Shown: positions 23,317-31,662 of the stretch, one piece after another
How positions within the stretch are numbered: the first letter of the stretch is position 1
Layout: each line of letters starts with the position of its first letter
The notes under the pieces: generated by a model
The model's input: only the letters and a program-made list of their open reading frames with translations
Databases searched by the model: none
What the model was told of the DNA's origin: nothing
Position numbers and translations under genes: made by a program
Assembly (NCBI GenBank): GCA_029558835.1
Contig: JAKQDH010000056.1
Span: forward strand, 1-38,706
Source: Planctomycetota bacterium
Lineage (GTDB): Bacteria > Planctomycetota > Phycisphaerae > UBA1845
Direction of reading: 5' to 3'
Length of the DNA: 38,706 nucleotides

Positions 23317-24933
23317 ATGCCTTTTCTTGTACGTAATCTGCGGCTGGGGCTCAACGAGCCCGAGGCGCTGCTGCTGGACCGTGCCGCCCGTCGCCTCGGC
23401 GTGCCGGTCAGCGCCGTGCGCACGCACGCCGTCGTCCGCCGGGCGCTCGACGCCCGCGGCCGGGACGACATCCACTTCATCTATCACCTCGAGCTTGCCC
23501 TCGACGAACCACCCCGAGCGGAGCGCCGACGTCTGCATCGCCTGAAACCACAGCAGGCCGTCTGGCTCGACCCGCCGCCCCTCCTCGAACCCGAGCCCGG
23601 TCACGAGCCGCTGACCGCGCCGCCGATCGTCGTCGGTTTCGGCCCGGCCGGCATGCTGGCCGCCTGGCGCCTGGCGTGCTTCGGCTATCGCCCCATCGTC
23701 CTCGAACGCGGCCGCGACGTGCGCCGCCGCCACCGGGACATCCTGCAGCGCTTCTACCGCCGGCGCGACTTCGACCCCACCTCGAACCTGCTCTTCGGCG
23801 AGGGCGGGGCCGGCGCCTACAGCGACGGCAAGCTCTACACCCGTGTGCACGACCCCCGCGCTCGATTGGTGCTGGAGGTGCTCTATCAGCACGGCGCGGA
23901 CCCGGACATCCTCACCGATGCCCGCCCGCACATCGGCAGCGACCGTCTCCCGACGATCTGCATGCGCCTGCGCCGGCGGATCGAAGCGCTGGGCGGGCAG
24001 GTGTGCTTCGAGCACCGTGTGGACGACCTGCGTTCCGAGGACGGCGTCCTGACGGCCCTGCGCGTCAACGGGCGATGGCAACCGGCCGGCCCGGTCGTGC
24101 TGGCCATCGGCCATTCCGCCCGCGACACGGTCCGCATGCTGGCCGCCCGCGGGCTGCACGTCGCCCCCAAGCCGTTCCAGTTCGGCGTGCGCATCGAGCA
24201 TCCGCAAGCCTGCGTCGATCGCTGGCAATACGGCTCCCACGCGGACCACCCGGCCCTGCCGCCCGCGGAGTACAGCTTCGTGGACAAAGGTACGGTCGAA
24301 GCCGGCGGCGACCTGTTCAGCTTCTGCATGTGTCCCGGTGGCATGATCCTGCCGACCAACGAATCCGCCGGCCTGGTGGCCACCAACGGCGCCAGCCGCG
24401 CCAGTCGCGCCGGCGCCTTCGCCAACAGCGGGCTCGTCATCACCCTCGACCCACAGGCGATGGGATTCGACGCCGTTTCCGCGCTCGCGTTCCTGGAGCA
24501 GTGGGAGCATGGCTGCTTCGCGGCCGCCGGCGGCGACTACCGCCTGCCCATGCAACGCGCCGCCGATTTCCTTTCCGGGCGCCCCTCCGATGGCACGCTG
24601 GAAACGACGTATCCTCTCGGCGGCTGCTGGGCAACCCTGGCGGAGCTGCTGCCTCCCGAGGCCGTGACCGCCCTGCGGCGCGCGTTGCCGAAGGTGGACG
24701 CCCGCTGGCCCGGCTTCGCCGGCGCCGAAGCACTGCTGACCGCGCCGGAGAGCCGCGCCAGCGCCCCGTTTCGCGTCGTGCGCGATCCAGCCACGCGGGC
24801 CGCCGTTTCCTGCGGCAACCTCTACCCCGTCGGCGAGGGCGCCGGCTACGCCGGCGGCATCATGAGTTCCGCCATCGACGGCCTCAAATCCGCCGACGCC
24901 CTCATCATCCGCTACACCCCACCAAGCGCATGA
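23317..24933 (+). CDS. FAD-dependent dehydrogenase / NAD(FAD)-utilising oxidoreductase (COG2509-like)
   Basis: 538 aa. The first ~100 residues form a small N-terminal domain (VRNLRLGLNEPEALLLDRAA) typical of this group. The FAD-binding Rossmann motif IVVGFGPAGMLAAW is at ~104, then VLERGRDVRRR and LLFGEGGAGAYSDGKLYTR near 155-175, the family signature. AIGHSARDT, PFQFGVRIEHPQ and a C-terminal NLYPVGEGAGYAGGIMSSAI close the FAD site. Members are uncharacterised flavoproteins of the cytoplasm. No Shine-Dalgarno is visible; the -10 box lies 8 nt upstream, so the mRNA may be leaderless. Confidence 0.88.
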   Translation: MPFLVRNLRLGLNEPEALLLDRAARRLGVPVSAVRTHAVVRRALDARGRDDIHFIYHLELALDEPPRAERRRLHRLKPQQAVWLDPPPLLEPEPGHEPLTAPPIVVGFGPAGMLAAWRLACFGYRPIVLERGRDVRRRHRDILQRFYRRRDFDPTSNLLFGEGGAGAYSDGKLYTRVHDPRARLVLEVLYQHGADPDILTDARPHIGSDRLPTICMRLRRRIEALGGQVCFEHRVDDLRSEDGVLTALRVNGRWQPAGPVVLAIGHSARDTVRMLAARGLHVAPKPFQFGVRIEHPQACVDRWQYGSHADHPALPPAEYSFVDKGTVEAGGDLFSFCMCPGGMILPTNESAGLVATNGASRASRAGAFANSGLVITLDPQAMGFDAVSALAFLEQWEHGCFAAAGGDYRLPMQRAADFLSGRPSDGTLETTYPLGGCWATLAELLPPEAVTALRRALPKVDARWPGFAGAEALLTAPESRASAPFRVVRDPATRAAVSCGNLYPVGEGAGYAGGIMSSAIDGLKSADALIIRYTPPSA

Positions 24934-25036
24934 CTGCATCAGCGGGTGCCCGACGGGTGGCCCAGGTCCTTTGGATCTGGGGCTGATGAACGGCGCGATG
25001 CAGCAGATGTGCCCCCAACCGCAAGCCTGCGGCGCA

Positions 25037-25120
25037 CGAATGCAAAAGGCAGAATTCAGACTGCAGAAAGGCCCCGCATACCCCCGGTTTCTGCATTCCG
25101 CCTTCATCCTTCTGCATTCC
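25037..25120. repeat. Palindromic element E, copy 2
   Basis: Left arm aatgcaaaaggcagaattc, right arm ttctgcattccgccttcatc and ttctgcattcc. Same organisation as 2607-2686 with a different centre. Confidence 0.6.
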
Positions 25121-25135
25121 ACCCGCCGGCGACGC

Positions 25136-25164
25136 TTGACAGCCCGCGCTGCCTGGTCTCTATT
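25136..25164 (+). promoter_or_regulatory. Candidate promoter of the serine acetyltransferase gene
   Basis: TTGACA at 25136-25141, 17 bp, TCTATT at 25159-25164, about 95 nt before the start codon. Confidence 0.45.
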
Positions 25165-25258
25165 CGCCGGTTGGTTGGCGACGAACTGCGCCGCCGGCAT
25201 GGCGCGCCCACCTCAGGGCCGCCCGGCCACCCGCGCAGCGATCGTGAAGAGGATACTC

Positions 25259-26227
25259 ATGAGCGACGATTTCCATCTCGGTCCGCACCTGGCCGGGCTC
25301 GTCGAGCGCATGGTGCAAAGCTACGACAGTGACGAACGCATCCGCCACATCGACCGCATGCCGGTCCCGGCGCAGAGCGAAATCGTCGAGCTCATCGACT
25401 GCCTGCTGCAACTGCTGTACCCTGGCTTCATCGGGCGCCAGGACCTCAGCCGCCACAACGTCGCCTTTCACGTCGGGGCCCTCCTGCCGCGCATCGGGGA
25501 GCTGACGTTCCGGCAGGTCTACAGTTGCCTCTGCTACGCCGAGGAACTCGAACACCCCGACGGCACCCGCAAGAAGCCCGCCACCCAGCGTGCCGAGCAG
25601 ATCACCAGGAAGTTCCTCGAGGCCCTGCCGGGAATTCGCACGCTCCTGGCCGAGGACGTCCAGGCCGCCTACGACGGCGACCCCGCCGCAGAGAACCTCG
25701 ACGAGGTCATCCTCGCCTATCCCGGCCTGCTGGCCGTCAGCGTCCATCGCTGCGCCCACACGCTCTACGACCTCGATGTCCCCATCCTGCCCCGCATGAT
25801 GAGCGAATGGGCGCACACGAAGACCGGCATCGACATCCACCCCGGCGCCCGCATCGGCAAGCACTTCTTCATCGACCACGGCACCGGCGTCGTCATCGGC
25901 GAGACCACCGACATCGGCGACAACGTGAAGCTGTACCAGGGCGTCACGCTCGGCGCCCTGTCGTTCCCCAAGGACGAGCGCGGCCGGCTCATTCGCGGCA
26001 CCAAGCGCCACCCGACGGTCCGCAACAACGCCACCATCTACGCCAACGCGATCATCCTCGGCGGCGAGACTGTCATCGGCGAGAGCGCCGTCGTCGGTGG
26101 CTCCGTGTTCATCACCAGCAGCGTGCCCGCGGGTTCCGTCGTGACGTTCACCCCGCCCGAGCTGCGCGTTCGCCCGCGCACGCCCGCCTCCGACAAGGCC
26201 CCCGCCCTGCCACCCGAGGCGCCCTAG
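25259..26227 (+). CDS. cysE: Serine O-acetyltransferase (long EpsC/CysE-type)
   Basis: 322 aa. AAGAGGA lies 6 nt before ATG 25259. The N-terminal ~190 residues are helical (VELIDCLLQLLYPG, RCAHTLYDLDVPILPRMMSE), as in the long EpsC-type enzymes. From ~191 the left-handed beta-helix begins: DIHPGARIGKHFFIDHGTGV, VIGETTDIGDNVKLYQGVTL, RHPTVRNNATIYANAIILGG. The Asp/His of DIHPGA and FIDHGTG are the catalytic pair. It makes O-acetylserine from serine and acetyl-CoA, the first step of cysteine synthesis. No cysK is nearby. Confidence 0.93.
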   Translation: MSDDFHLGPHLAGLVERMVQSYDSDERIRHIDRMPVPAQSEIVELIDCLLQLLYPGFIGRQDLSRHNVAFHVGALLPRIGELTFRQVYSCLCYAEELEHPDGTRKKPATQRAEQITRKFLEALPGIRTLLAEDVQAAYDGDPAAENLDEVILAYPGLLAVSVHRCAHTLYDLDVPILPRMMSEWAHTKTGIDIHPGARIGKHFFIDHGTGVVIGETTDIGDNVKLYQGVTLGALSFPKDERGRLIRGTKRHPTVRNNATIYANAIILGGETVIGESAVVGGSVFITSSVPAGSVVTFTPPELRVRPRTPASDKAPALPPEAP

Positions 26228-26466
26228 TGGTACGACACACCTTAGTCTTCGGGTTTCTGCCCGATCAGAGCCGTGGGCGCCAGCCCACGGACCCCTCCCA
26301 CCGCTCGCGCGGCGGGCTCTGACGTCACATGCCAGCCCAGTGCTACGCAGCATCCACACCCGAAGACTCAAGACTGACGGAGCACCAGACGACACCGACC
26401 GACACCCCCCCGTGCCCGACGTGGTCGTTAAAGAAGCCGCCCAGGTACACACCCCGACGTGCCCCC

Positions 26467-26522
26467 TGCGCCACCGCTCCAAACCGTCCCGACACAAGCC
26501 GGGATCAGGCAGCGGCCGACGC
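26467..26522. repeat. Repeat element H, copy 2
   Basis: CCAAACCGTCCCGACACAAG, then ccgggatcaggcagcggcc; matches 20816-20880 in the conserved parts. Confidence 0.45.
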
Positions 26523-26591
26523 CCACCACCGGTGCCACGGGCTTGCGTACACGCATCCAACCGAGAGCCGAAAGGTGAAACCCGCTGGTTT

Positions 26592-26660
26592 ATAGCGGAT
26601 AGCTGACAGCGTATAGCTTAGAGCTTATGGCTTAGAGCTGACAGCTTACAGCTTAGAGCT
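26592..26660. repeat. Degenerate short tandem repeat (agctgacagc / agcttagagc words)
   Basis: About seven imperfect 10-bp units such as agctgacagc, agcttagagc, agcttacagc, ending at the 3' side of the DUF4230-like gene. Confidence 0.6.
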
Positions 26661-26667
26661 GCCCCGC

Positions 26668-27261
26668 TCACTCCCACTCCACCCGCACGTCCCAGCCGAA
26701 TTGCCGGTAGAACTTCTGAATGATGAGCTCCGCGTGCCTGCGCGCCCGGGCCATTTCGTCTTCCGTTGCCGACGCAAACTCGATGAGCTTCTGCGCCTGT
26801 TTCATGCCCTCTTCGTAGAGGCGATCCCGCGGGTCCTTCCACGGTATCCACGTGGTCCTCTCGACCTTGTACACGCGGGTGCGCTCGTGATCCACGCGCG
26901 GACGCACCGCCCGCGGGTGCGGGAAGCGGAGCGTGGCGACGTGCCCGACCTCGTCCTTCTCGATGATCGCGGCCCGGTCCAGGTCGATCACCAGGTCGCA
27001 ATCCCCGCGCACCAGCAACGCCATCCGCGCCCCAGTCTCATCGTTGTTGTACAGCACGTCCGCGATCTGCACCCGCAGCACGATCAGCTCCGCCAGCTCC
27101 CGCACCTGTTCGATGGTCGGACCCAGGCTGCGCACATTCGCGGCCGCCGGCTTCGGACCCTGGGCGGCCGCCAGCCACACCAGCGCCACCACGACTGCGC
27201 CGGCCGCCGCGACGGCAAGGTAACGCGCGCTTGGAAAACGGATCGGGCCCGCGGGCATCAC
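26668..27261 (-). CDS. Membrane-anchored DUF4230-like protein
   Basis: 197 aa. One N-terminal transmembrane helix (YLAVAAAGAVVVALVWLAAA, residues 14-33) with the bulk presumably outside the membrane. The body has a beta-rich part (ELIVLRVQIADVLY, ALLVRGDCDLVIDLDRAAI, HVATLRFPHPRAVRPRVDHE) followed by two long charged helices, the arrangement of DUF4230 proteins. Function unknown. The start codon overlaps the stop of the upstream small gene (ATGA), so the two are co-translated. Confidence 0.7.
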   Translation of the reverse strand: MMPAGPIRFPSARYLAVAAAGAVVVALVWLAAAQGPKPAAANVRSLGPTIEQVRELAELIVLRVQIADVLYNNDETGARMALLVRGDCDLVIDLDRAAIIEKDEVGHVATLRFPHPRAVRPRVDHERTRVYKVERTTWIPWKDPRDRLYEEGMKQAQKLIEFASATEDEMARARRHAELIIQKFYRQFGWDVRVEWE

Positions 27262-27407
27262 TCAGCGCCCTCGCTGTTGTAGCCGGAGTCCAGCCCCCGC
27301 CAGTGCGTGGCCCGGTCACCGCCGTCGCACCGGGACCAGGAGAGCGCCGTCACCGCCGCCAGCAGAAGCACCGGTAAACCAACCCTGACAAGCAGTCTGC
27401 GGATCAC
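27258..27407 (-). CDS. Very small single-pass membrane protein
   Basis: 49 aa from GTG 27407, chosen because GGGAGGGG lies about 6 nt upstream; the frame is open further upstream. Sequence plan: basic start (VIRRLLVRVG), a hydrophobic helix LPVLLLAAVTALSW, then a short hydrophilic tail. No family recognised. Coupled by a 4-bp overlap to the DUF4230-like gene, so it may be its partner. Confidence 0.5.
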   Translation of the reverse strand: MIRRLLVRVGLPVLLLAAVTALSWSRCDGGDRATHWRGLDSGYNSEGAE

Positions 27408-27695
27408 GGTTGCCCCTCCCCGGCCCACCGCCGACGCGCCCCGCACTCCAGAAGCCATACGGCGGGGCGACCATGTCCGCCGCCACGCGCCGACCGGGCC
27501 CCATCCTTATACACCCACCCGGTGCCTGCGGACGCCCGGGCAGCCTGTTGAGGACCTAGCGTCGGCCCCCTGCGGCCGCCGGGGGACGCCCCTGACGCAA
27601 GGATCATAGAGGACCGCGCCGCTGACGAGGCATCCTTCAACGGACTGTTGCCCCCCGTACCATCGACCCCGTTCCGCCTCGGCCGTTAGTCCATA
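27408..27695. other. Divergent intergenic region
   Basis: No gene seen. It separates the small membrane protein gene (-) from the LexA-like repressor (+). GC-rich with a few short inverted repeats; no repeat family recognised. Confidence 0.3.
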
Positions 27696-27723
27696 TTGTC
27701 ACAGCATTGTCCGGGGCTATACT
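27696..27723 (+). promoter_or_regulatory. Candidate promoter of the LexA-like repressor, leaderless arrangement
   Basis: TTGTCA at 27696-27701, 16 bp, TATACT at 27718-27723; GTG start at 27730, 6 nt later. The word CATTGT within the spacer repeats ATATTGT across the -35, so an autoregulatory site could overlap. Confidence 0.5.
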
Positions 27724-27729
27724 CCGCTC

Positions 27730-28392
27730 GTGCCCGAGCACGACAACACAATTACCCGCCGCGCGGCGGAGAGCATGGGCGACCGCATCCGTCGCCAACG
27801 CAAGGTGCTGCACCTCAGCCAGATCGAGTTGGCACGCCAGGCCGGCCTCAACCAGGGCTACCTCTCGCAGATCGAGCGCGACCGGGCTCAACCTTCGCGC
27901 CGGACGCTTGAGGCCCTGGCGGCCACACTGTCCATGCCGGTCGGCGTGCTGATCGGCGGCGGGGTGGACCACGACAGCCCCCAGCCCCTCGAAACGCGGC
28001 GTCTACCGCTGTTCGGCACGGTGCCGGCCGGCCCTCCGTCGCAGAGTCAGGAGGCCGTCGAGTTCTTCCCCATCCTCCGCCACCTGTGGTCACCCGACCA
28101 CTACTGCCTCAAGCTCGCCTTCGACAGCATGGAGCCCACGCTGAAGCCCGGTGACATCGTGCTCGTTCACTACCGCCCAGGCGTGGAACCGGAGCACGTC
28201 CAGGGACGCATCTGTGCCTGCCTCATCAACGGACAGGCCACCCTCAAGCGGGTCAGCGTTGACTCCCATGCCGACCGGCCCGTCGTCATCCTGCGTGGCG
28301 ACAACCCCCGCATTCCACCGATGCTCATTACGCCCGACCGTGAGTTCTCCATCCAGGGCATCGTCGTGCGCCTCGTCAGCCGCGACCTGTAG
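27730..28392 (+). CDS. LexA/CI-like repressor: XRE helix-turn-helix plus S24 self-cleaving peptidase domain
   Basis: 220 aa. Residues ~17-75 are a Cro/CI-type HTH (IRRQRKVLHLSQIELARQAG, then YLSQIERDRAQPSRRTLEAL). The C-terminal half is an S24 domain: PLFGTVPAGPP with the A100-G101 pair at the usual self-cleavage position, FDSMEPTLKPGDIVLVHY with nucleophile S133, and ATLKRV with the general-base K173. All parts needed for RecA-stimulated or stress-triggered self-cleavage are present. The HTH is XRE-type rather than the LexA winged helix, so this is a phage-repressor-like regulator. Its targets are unknown; autoregulation is likely. GTG start, probably leaderless. Confidence 0.87.
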   Translation: MPEHDNTITRRAAESMGDRIRRQRKVLHLSQIELARQAGLNQGYLSQIERDRAQPSRRTLEALAATLSMPVGVLIGGGVDHDSPQPLETRRLPLFGTVPAGPPSQSQEAVEFFPILRHLWSPDHYCLKLAFDSMEPTLKPGDIVLVHYRPGVEPEHVQGRICACLINGQATLKRVSVDSHADRPVVILRGDNPRIPPMLITPDREFSIQGIVVRLVSRDL

Positions 28393-28665
28393 CGGCCCAC
28401 CACCCACCGCCCCCAAACCAAACCATGCCTCCCATCTGAGCCCGCGCGGAAACGAGAGGGAGACGTAGGGTGGGCTCTACCCGCCGGGGAGTGGCTGACT
28501 TCGACCCCGCGGATGGTATACCGGACCTGAATTCAATACACACGTCAATATATCATGCAAAAACACATCTTACCCGAATGCTAATCTGGCGGGACTGATT
28601 ATTGCCAGCATGAATATATGTCACCCTTATACCTCGCATCAACCCTGACACAAATGCCTGGTCTA
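28393..28665. other. Unusually AT-rich intergenic stretch
   Basis: From about 28520 to 28690 the DNA is much richer in A+T than anything nearby (cacacgtcaatatatcatgc, catgaatatatgtcaccc). No gene seen. It could be regulatory or recently acquired DNA. Confidence 0.5.
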
Positions 28666-28694
28666 TTGACGGACAATATTCCGTGGGGTATGTT
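28666..28694 (+). promoter_or_regulatory. Candidate promoter of the ABC-GNAT gene
   Basis: TTGACG at 28666-28671, 17 bp, TATGTT at 28689-28694. Confidence 0.45.
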
Positions 28695-28802
28695 TGTGAT
28701 ATGTTAGGTATCGGGCCGCGGCAACGGCGTGTCGCTCGGCACCCCGCCGGGCTGCGCTCCCGACAGTGCGCGGGGCGCGATGACTGCGGTGGAGTACCCC
28801 TG

Positions 28803-30281
28803 ATGGACGAGCGGAGTCCGGACACCTTTGAGTTGCATCCTGAAGACGGGCCGCCGCGGGTGGGTTTGGCTTCCGGGGACGCGTCCGCCGCCGGTTTTCA
28901 TCAACCTGCCTCGCGTCAGCCGGGACCGTTCCAGGTCGAATGTGTCCGGCGTCCGCGACTTGGCCACCGGTCCAGCCGCACGCTGACCGTCGCCCGGCAG
29001 TTCGGCCTGCCGCTGTACGCCCAGCCTTTCACCGTCCTGGAGCGGGTGAACCTGCCGCTGGGCCCCGGCACCCTGGTGGGCGTCGTGGGCCCTTCCGGCA
29101 GCGGCAAGTCCAGCCTGTTGGAGATGCTCCATCGGGCGCGCCCCGACGCCATGCTGGTGCACCGGGCGGAGTTCCAGTCTGACGCGGCCGTCGTGGACGT
29201 GGTGGCACCGGATAGCACCCTGCGGGAGGCCGTGGAACTGCTGAATGCCTGCGCCCTGGGCGAACCTCGACTGTGGCTGCGGTGCTACGACGAGCTCTCC
29301 GAGGGCGAGAAGTTCCGCGTCCGCCTCGCCCGTGCGTTGGGGCTCACCTCCGATGGCCGGACGCCGGTACCCCTGCTTTGCGACGAGTTCTGTTCGTCGC
29401 TGCATGAGCGGGCAGCGCGAGCGGTCGCGTTCAACCTGCACAAGCTCGTCCGGCGCAGGGGGTTGTGCGCGGTGGTGGCCACCGGCAACGCAGCCCTGCT
29501 CGAGGACCTTCACCCGCAGGTGGTCGTTCGACTCCTGGGCGGCGGCAAGTGCGCGGTGGAGCACTGCCGCCAGCAGCGTGAGAGTCCCTTCAGCCTGCTG
29601 CATGGGCTAGGCATCGAGCGCGGTGGTAAGCGTGACTACAGCGCCTTCGCCGAAATGCACTACCGCGGCAGCGAGGAACTCGGCTTCGTCGACAAGGTGT
29701 TCGTCCTGCGGGAGAAGAACACCGCGGAAGCGCTGGGCATCGTCGTCTACTCCTTCAGCCCTCTGGAACTGGCGCTGCGCAACCGGGCCACCAACGGGCG
29801 GTTCATCCGCAACGCCGCTGATCTCAACCGGTCGATGCGGATTCTGCGCCGCCTCGTCATTCATCCCGACGTGCGCGGGTGCGGACTGGGACACCACCTC
29901 GTACGCGAGACGCTACCACAAGCAGGCACTGAGTACGTGGAGTGCCTGGCCGCCCTGGGCGCGTCGAACCCCGTCTTCGAGAAGGCGGGCATGCAACGCA
30001 TCGGCCAGTGTGAGGCCCCGCCGCGCAGCCGTCGGGCCCTGGCGGACTTGCAGGCCCTCGACGTCGATCCCCAGGCCCGCGATTTCGTGCAACACGTCTG
30101 CCGCCGCCGCCGCGTGCGCCAGATCGTGGCGGCCGTCGTCAGCGACTGGTACGGCGCCACCACCGGCGGCGGCGAGCGCCGCGTCGAGCGCCAGTCGCCC
30201 GAAGTGCTCGCCCGGAGTTTTCGCGGCCTGGTGGATGCGCGACCCGTGTACTACCTGTGGAGGCGTTCGCAAGTGGAATGA
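28803..30281 (+). CDS. ABC-type ATPase fused to a GNAT acetyltransferase domain (COG2401-like)
   Basis: 492 aa; GGAG lies 8 nt before ATG 28803. ATG 28701 in the same frame is an alternative that would add 34 residues. The ATPase half has Walker A GPSGSGKSS at ~96-104, the signature helix in the variant form LSEGEKFRVRLARALG near 165, and Walker B VPLLCDEFCSSL near 190. No transmembrane segments. The second half (from ~270) is a GNAT-type domain: RRLVIHPDVRGCGLGHHLV is the acetyl-CoA pyrophosphate loop (R/Q-x-x-G-x-G/A form) and ECLAALGASNPVFEKAGM the following motif. This fusion is known from archaea, bacteria and phages, but its substrate is not established. It sits beside a CI-like repressor and an AT-rich upstream region. 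Confidence 0.82.
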   Translation: MDERSPDTFELHPEDGPPRVGLASGDASAAGFHQPASRQPGPFQVECVRRPRLGHRSSRTLTVARQFGLPLYAQPFTVLERVNLPLGPGTLVGVVGPSGSGKSSLLEMLHRARPDAMLVHRAEFQSDAAVVDVVAPDSTLREAVELLNACALGEPRLWLRCYDELSEGEKFRVRLARALGLTSDGRTPVPLLCDEFCSSLHERAARAVAFNLHKLVRRRGLCAVVATGNAALLEDLHPQVVVRLLGGGKCAVEHCRQQRESPFSLLHGLGIERGGKRDYSAFAEMHYRGSEELGFVDKVFVLREKNTAEALGIVVYSFSPLELALRNRATNGRFIRNAADLNRSMRILRRLVIHPDVRGCGLGHHLVRETLPQAGTEYVECLAALGASNPVFEKAGMQRIGQCEAPPRSRRALADLQALDVDPQARDFVQHVCRRRRVRQIVAAVVSDWYGATTGGGERRVERQSPEVLARSFRGLVDARPVYYLWRRSQVE

Positions 30282-30652
30282 CGCGGCGCACCGTCCAACC
30301 CGGCCTTGCCCCTCCTTCTCTCCCCCAGCCCGTCGGAGCCGCAACCACCCGGCTCCGGCGGGCCCTTTCCGTCGCCCCCGCGCGGAGAGCCGGGAGCCAC
30401 GGGGCTTGGTCGGAAGCGCGTGCGCTGGGCCGCCCGGCAGTGCGCCCGCCCATCCTCCCATCCTACGGAGTGCCATAATTATGTCACTAACCCGCCTGCT
30501 GTCCGCCCGGCATCGACCGGAAGTACCCCAAGCGCGCGGACCTCGCCCGCAGCAACCGAGGACACCCCGGCTGCCTCCCCGCATCCGCGCGCGCAACGAG
30601 CGGCACCGCCCCCGACTCGGGCGGTTGTCGGATGGCGTCAAGGAATGATGCT
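30282..30652. other. Intergenic region with two hairpins
   Basis: No confident gene. 30334-30357 is a perfect 8-bp hairpin (CGGAGCCG, 8-nt loop, CGGCTCCG) after the ABC-GNAT gene. 30607-30624 is CCGCCC/GGGCGG, 28 nt beyond the rplU stop on the - strand. Neither has a T-run. A 55-codon + frame from ATG 30481 is Arg/Pro-rich and not convincing. Confidence 0.4.
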
Positions 30653-30970
30653 TCAGACGAGAATCTTCTCGATGCGGACCTGGAGGAGTTTCTGGCGATG
30701 GCCCTTCCGCAGGTTGTAGCCCTTGCGGTGGCGATGCTTGCGGATGTCGATCTTGTCGTCCTTGAACTCGCCGACCACGGCCGCGGTGACCTTCGCCCCC
30801 GCCACGACGGGTTGCCCGATCCTGGGGCCGCCGTCGCAATCGCCGACCATCAGCACGCGGTCAAACTCGACCTGCGTGGCGCCCTCCGCGAGTTCCTTGC
30901 GCTGGACGGCCACAAGTTGGCCCTCCTCGACCCGGTACTGATGTGCGCCGTCACTGATGATCGCGTACAC
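30653..30970 (-). CDS. rplU: 50S ribosomal protein bL21
   Basis: 105 aa, normal length. MYAIISDGAHQYRVEEGQLV at the N-terminus, VEFDRVLMVGDC, and the C-terminal signature KIDIRKHRHRKGYNLRKGHR are diagnostic. It binds 23S rRNA in the large subunit. The GTG start at 30970 has GAGAGGAG 8-9 nt upstream. The usual downstream rpmA (bL27) is not present on the - strand below 30653, where the sequence is non-coding and then the ABC-GNAT gene lies in the opposite direction. Confidence 0.97.
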   Translation of the reverse strand: MYAIISDGAHQYRVEEGQLVAVQRKELAEGATQVEFDRVLMVGDCDGGPRIGQPVVAGAKVTAAVVGEFKDDKIDIRKHRHRKGYNLRKGHRQKLLQVRIEKILV

Positions 30971-31330
30971 GGAAGCTGCTCCTCTCGGCTGTCACTGGTC
31001 CCCCCGCCCGGGCAGGGCGGCCAACGTCATCGCATCCCGTCCGAAACCGGTCCTGCCGGGCGCGGTTGAGCCTGGGGCCGCGACCCCGAGCCGACCGCAC
31101 TGCAAACGAGCCGCGCAGTTTCCCACCCCGGGCCCAGAAAGTCAAGGCCCGCCCCGGCACCCGCCGCACCGCCGCGCGGCCAACCGGCTTTGGCGGGCCC
31201 CCGATGCCGCCCGGGCGTCCCCCCGGCCCGCGAGCGCGGCCGCCAGACGCTCTGTGCGGACCGTCCATACCGGGCGCGGGGGTTAGACACCCGCATCCGC
31301 CGCAAGCAAGCCCGAGAAGGGGACGCCTGG

Positions 31331-31366
31331 ACCCCTCTCCCCCGGGAAGAGGGGCAGGGGTGAGGG
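31331..31366. repeat. Palindromic element F, copy 2
   Basis: ACCCCTCTCCCCCGGGAAGA followed by ggggcaggggtgaggg; reverse-complement relative of 2801-2837. Confidence 0.5.
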
Positions 31367-31464
31367 CCGTGGTGGGCGAGCTGCCCCTCCTGTACCACGG
31401 GCGGGGTCGCCGGCCGCGTGCGAGACGCTGAGCACGCACTCGGGAGCCAGGGCACGCACGTGCC

Positions 31465-31524
31465 CACCGGCCGGCGAGACCCGGCGGCTCACCGGCTGGC
31501 GAGACACGGCGGCTCACCGGCCGG
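31465..31524 (+). repeat. Direct repeat, ~25-bp unit, about 2.4 copies
   Basis: Units of the form caccggccggcgagacccgg followed by cggct recur back to back with two mismatches. Confidence 0.6.
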
Positions 31525-31563
31525 AGGGTTCCGAAGCCTCCGCGGCGGGTCCCGATACTCCGC

Positions 31564-31591
31564 TTGCCACGCCTTGCCACGACGCTACCAT
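31564..31591 (+). promoter_or_regulatory. Candidate tRNA-Val promoter
   Basis: TTGCCA at 31564-31569, 16 bp, TACCAT at 31586-31591, about 70 nt before the mature tRNA 5' end. Confidence 0.35.
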
Positions 31592-31662
31592 AGGGGCTGA
31601 CGGCCGGGAACGGCACGGGCGGCGGGATCACTTGACCCGCCGACCGCCGGGACCCGGAACGC

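Larger units (their letters stand above)
26228..26667. other. Repeat-rich intergenic region
   Basis: No gene seen. Contents: a palindrome 26263-26322 flanked by tcagagccg and cggctctga with CGTGGGC...GCCCACG inside; element H copy 2 at 26467-26522; and a degenerate agct tandem run at 26592-26660. Confidence 0.55.
30971..31563. other. Long GC-rich gene-free stretch upstream of rplU
   Basis: No gene seen. It includes element F copy 2 (31331-31366) and a 22-25 bp direct repeat at 31465-31524. The rplU promoter probably lies here but could not be placed. Confidence 0.45.

Noticed and set aside
23302..25200. 632-codon open frame on the - strand
   Set aside because: Antisense to the FAD dehydrogenase, which has clear motifs and a plausible promoter.
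30481..30648. 55-codon frame as a small gene
   Set aside because: Arg/Pro-rich, poorly placed Shine-Dalgarno, no similarity recognised; it overlaps the hairpin beyond rplU.
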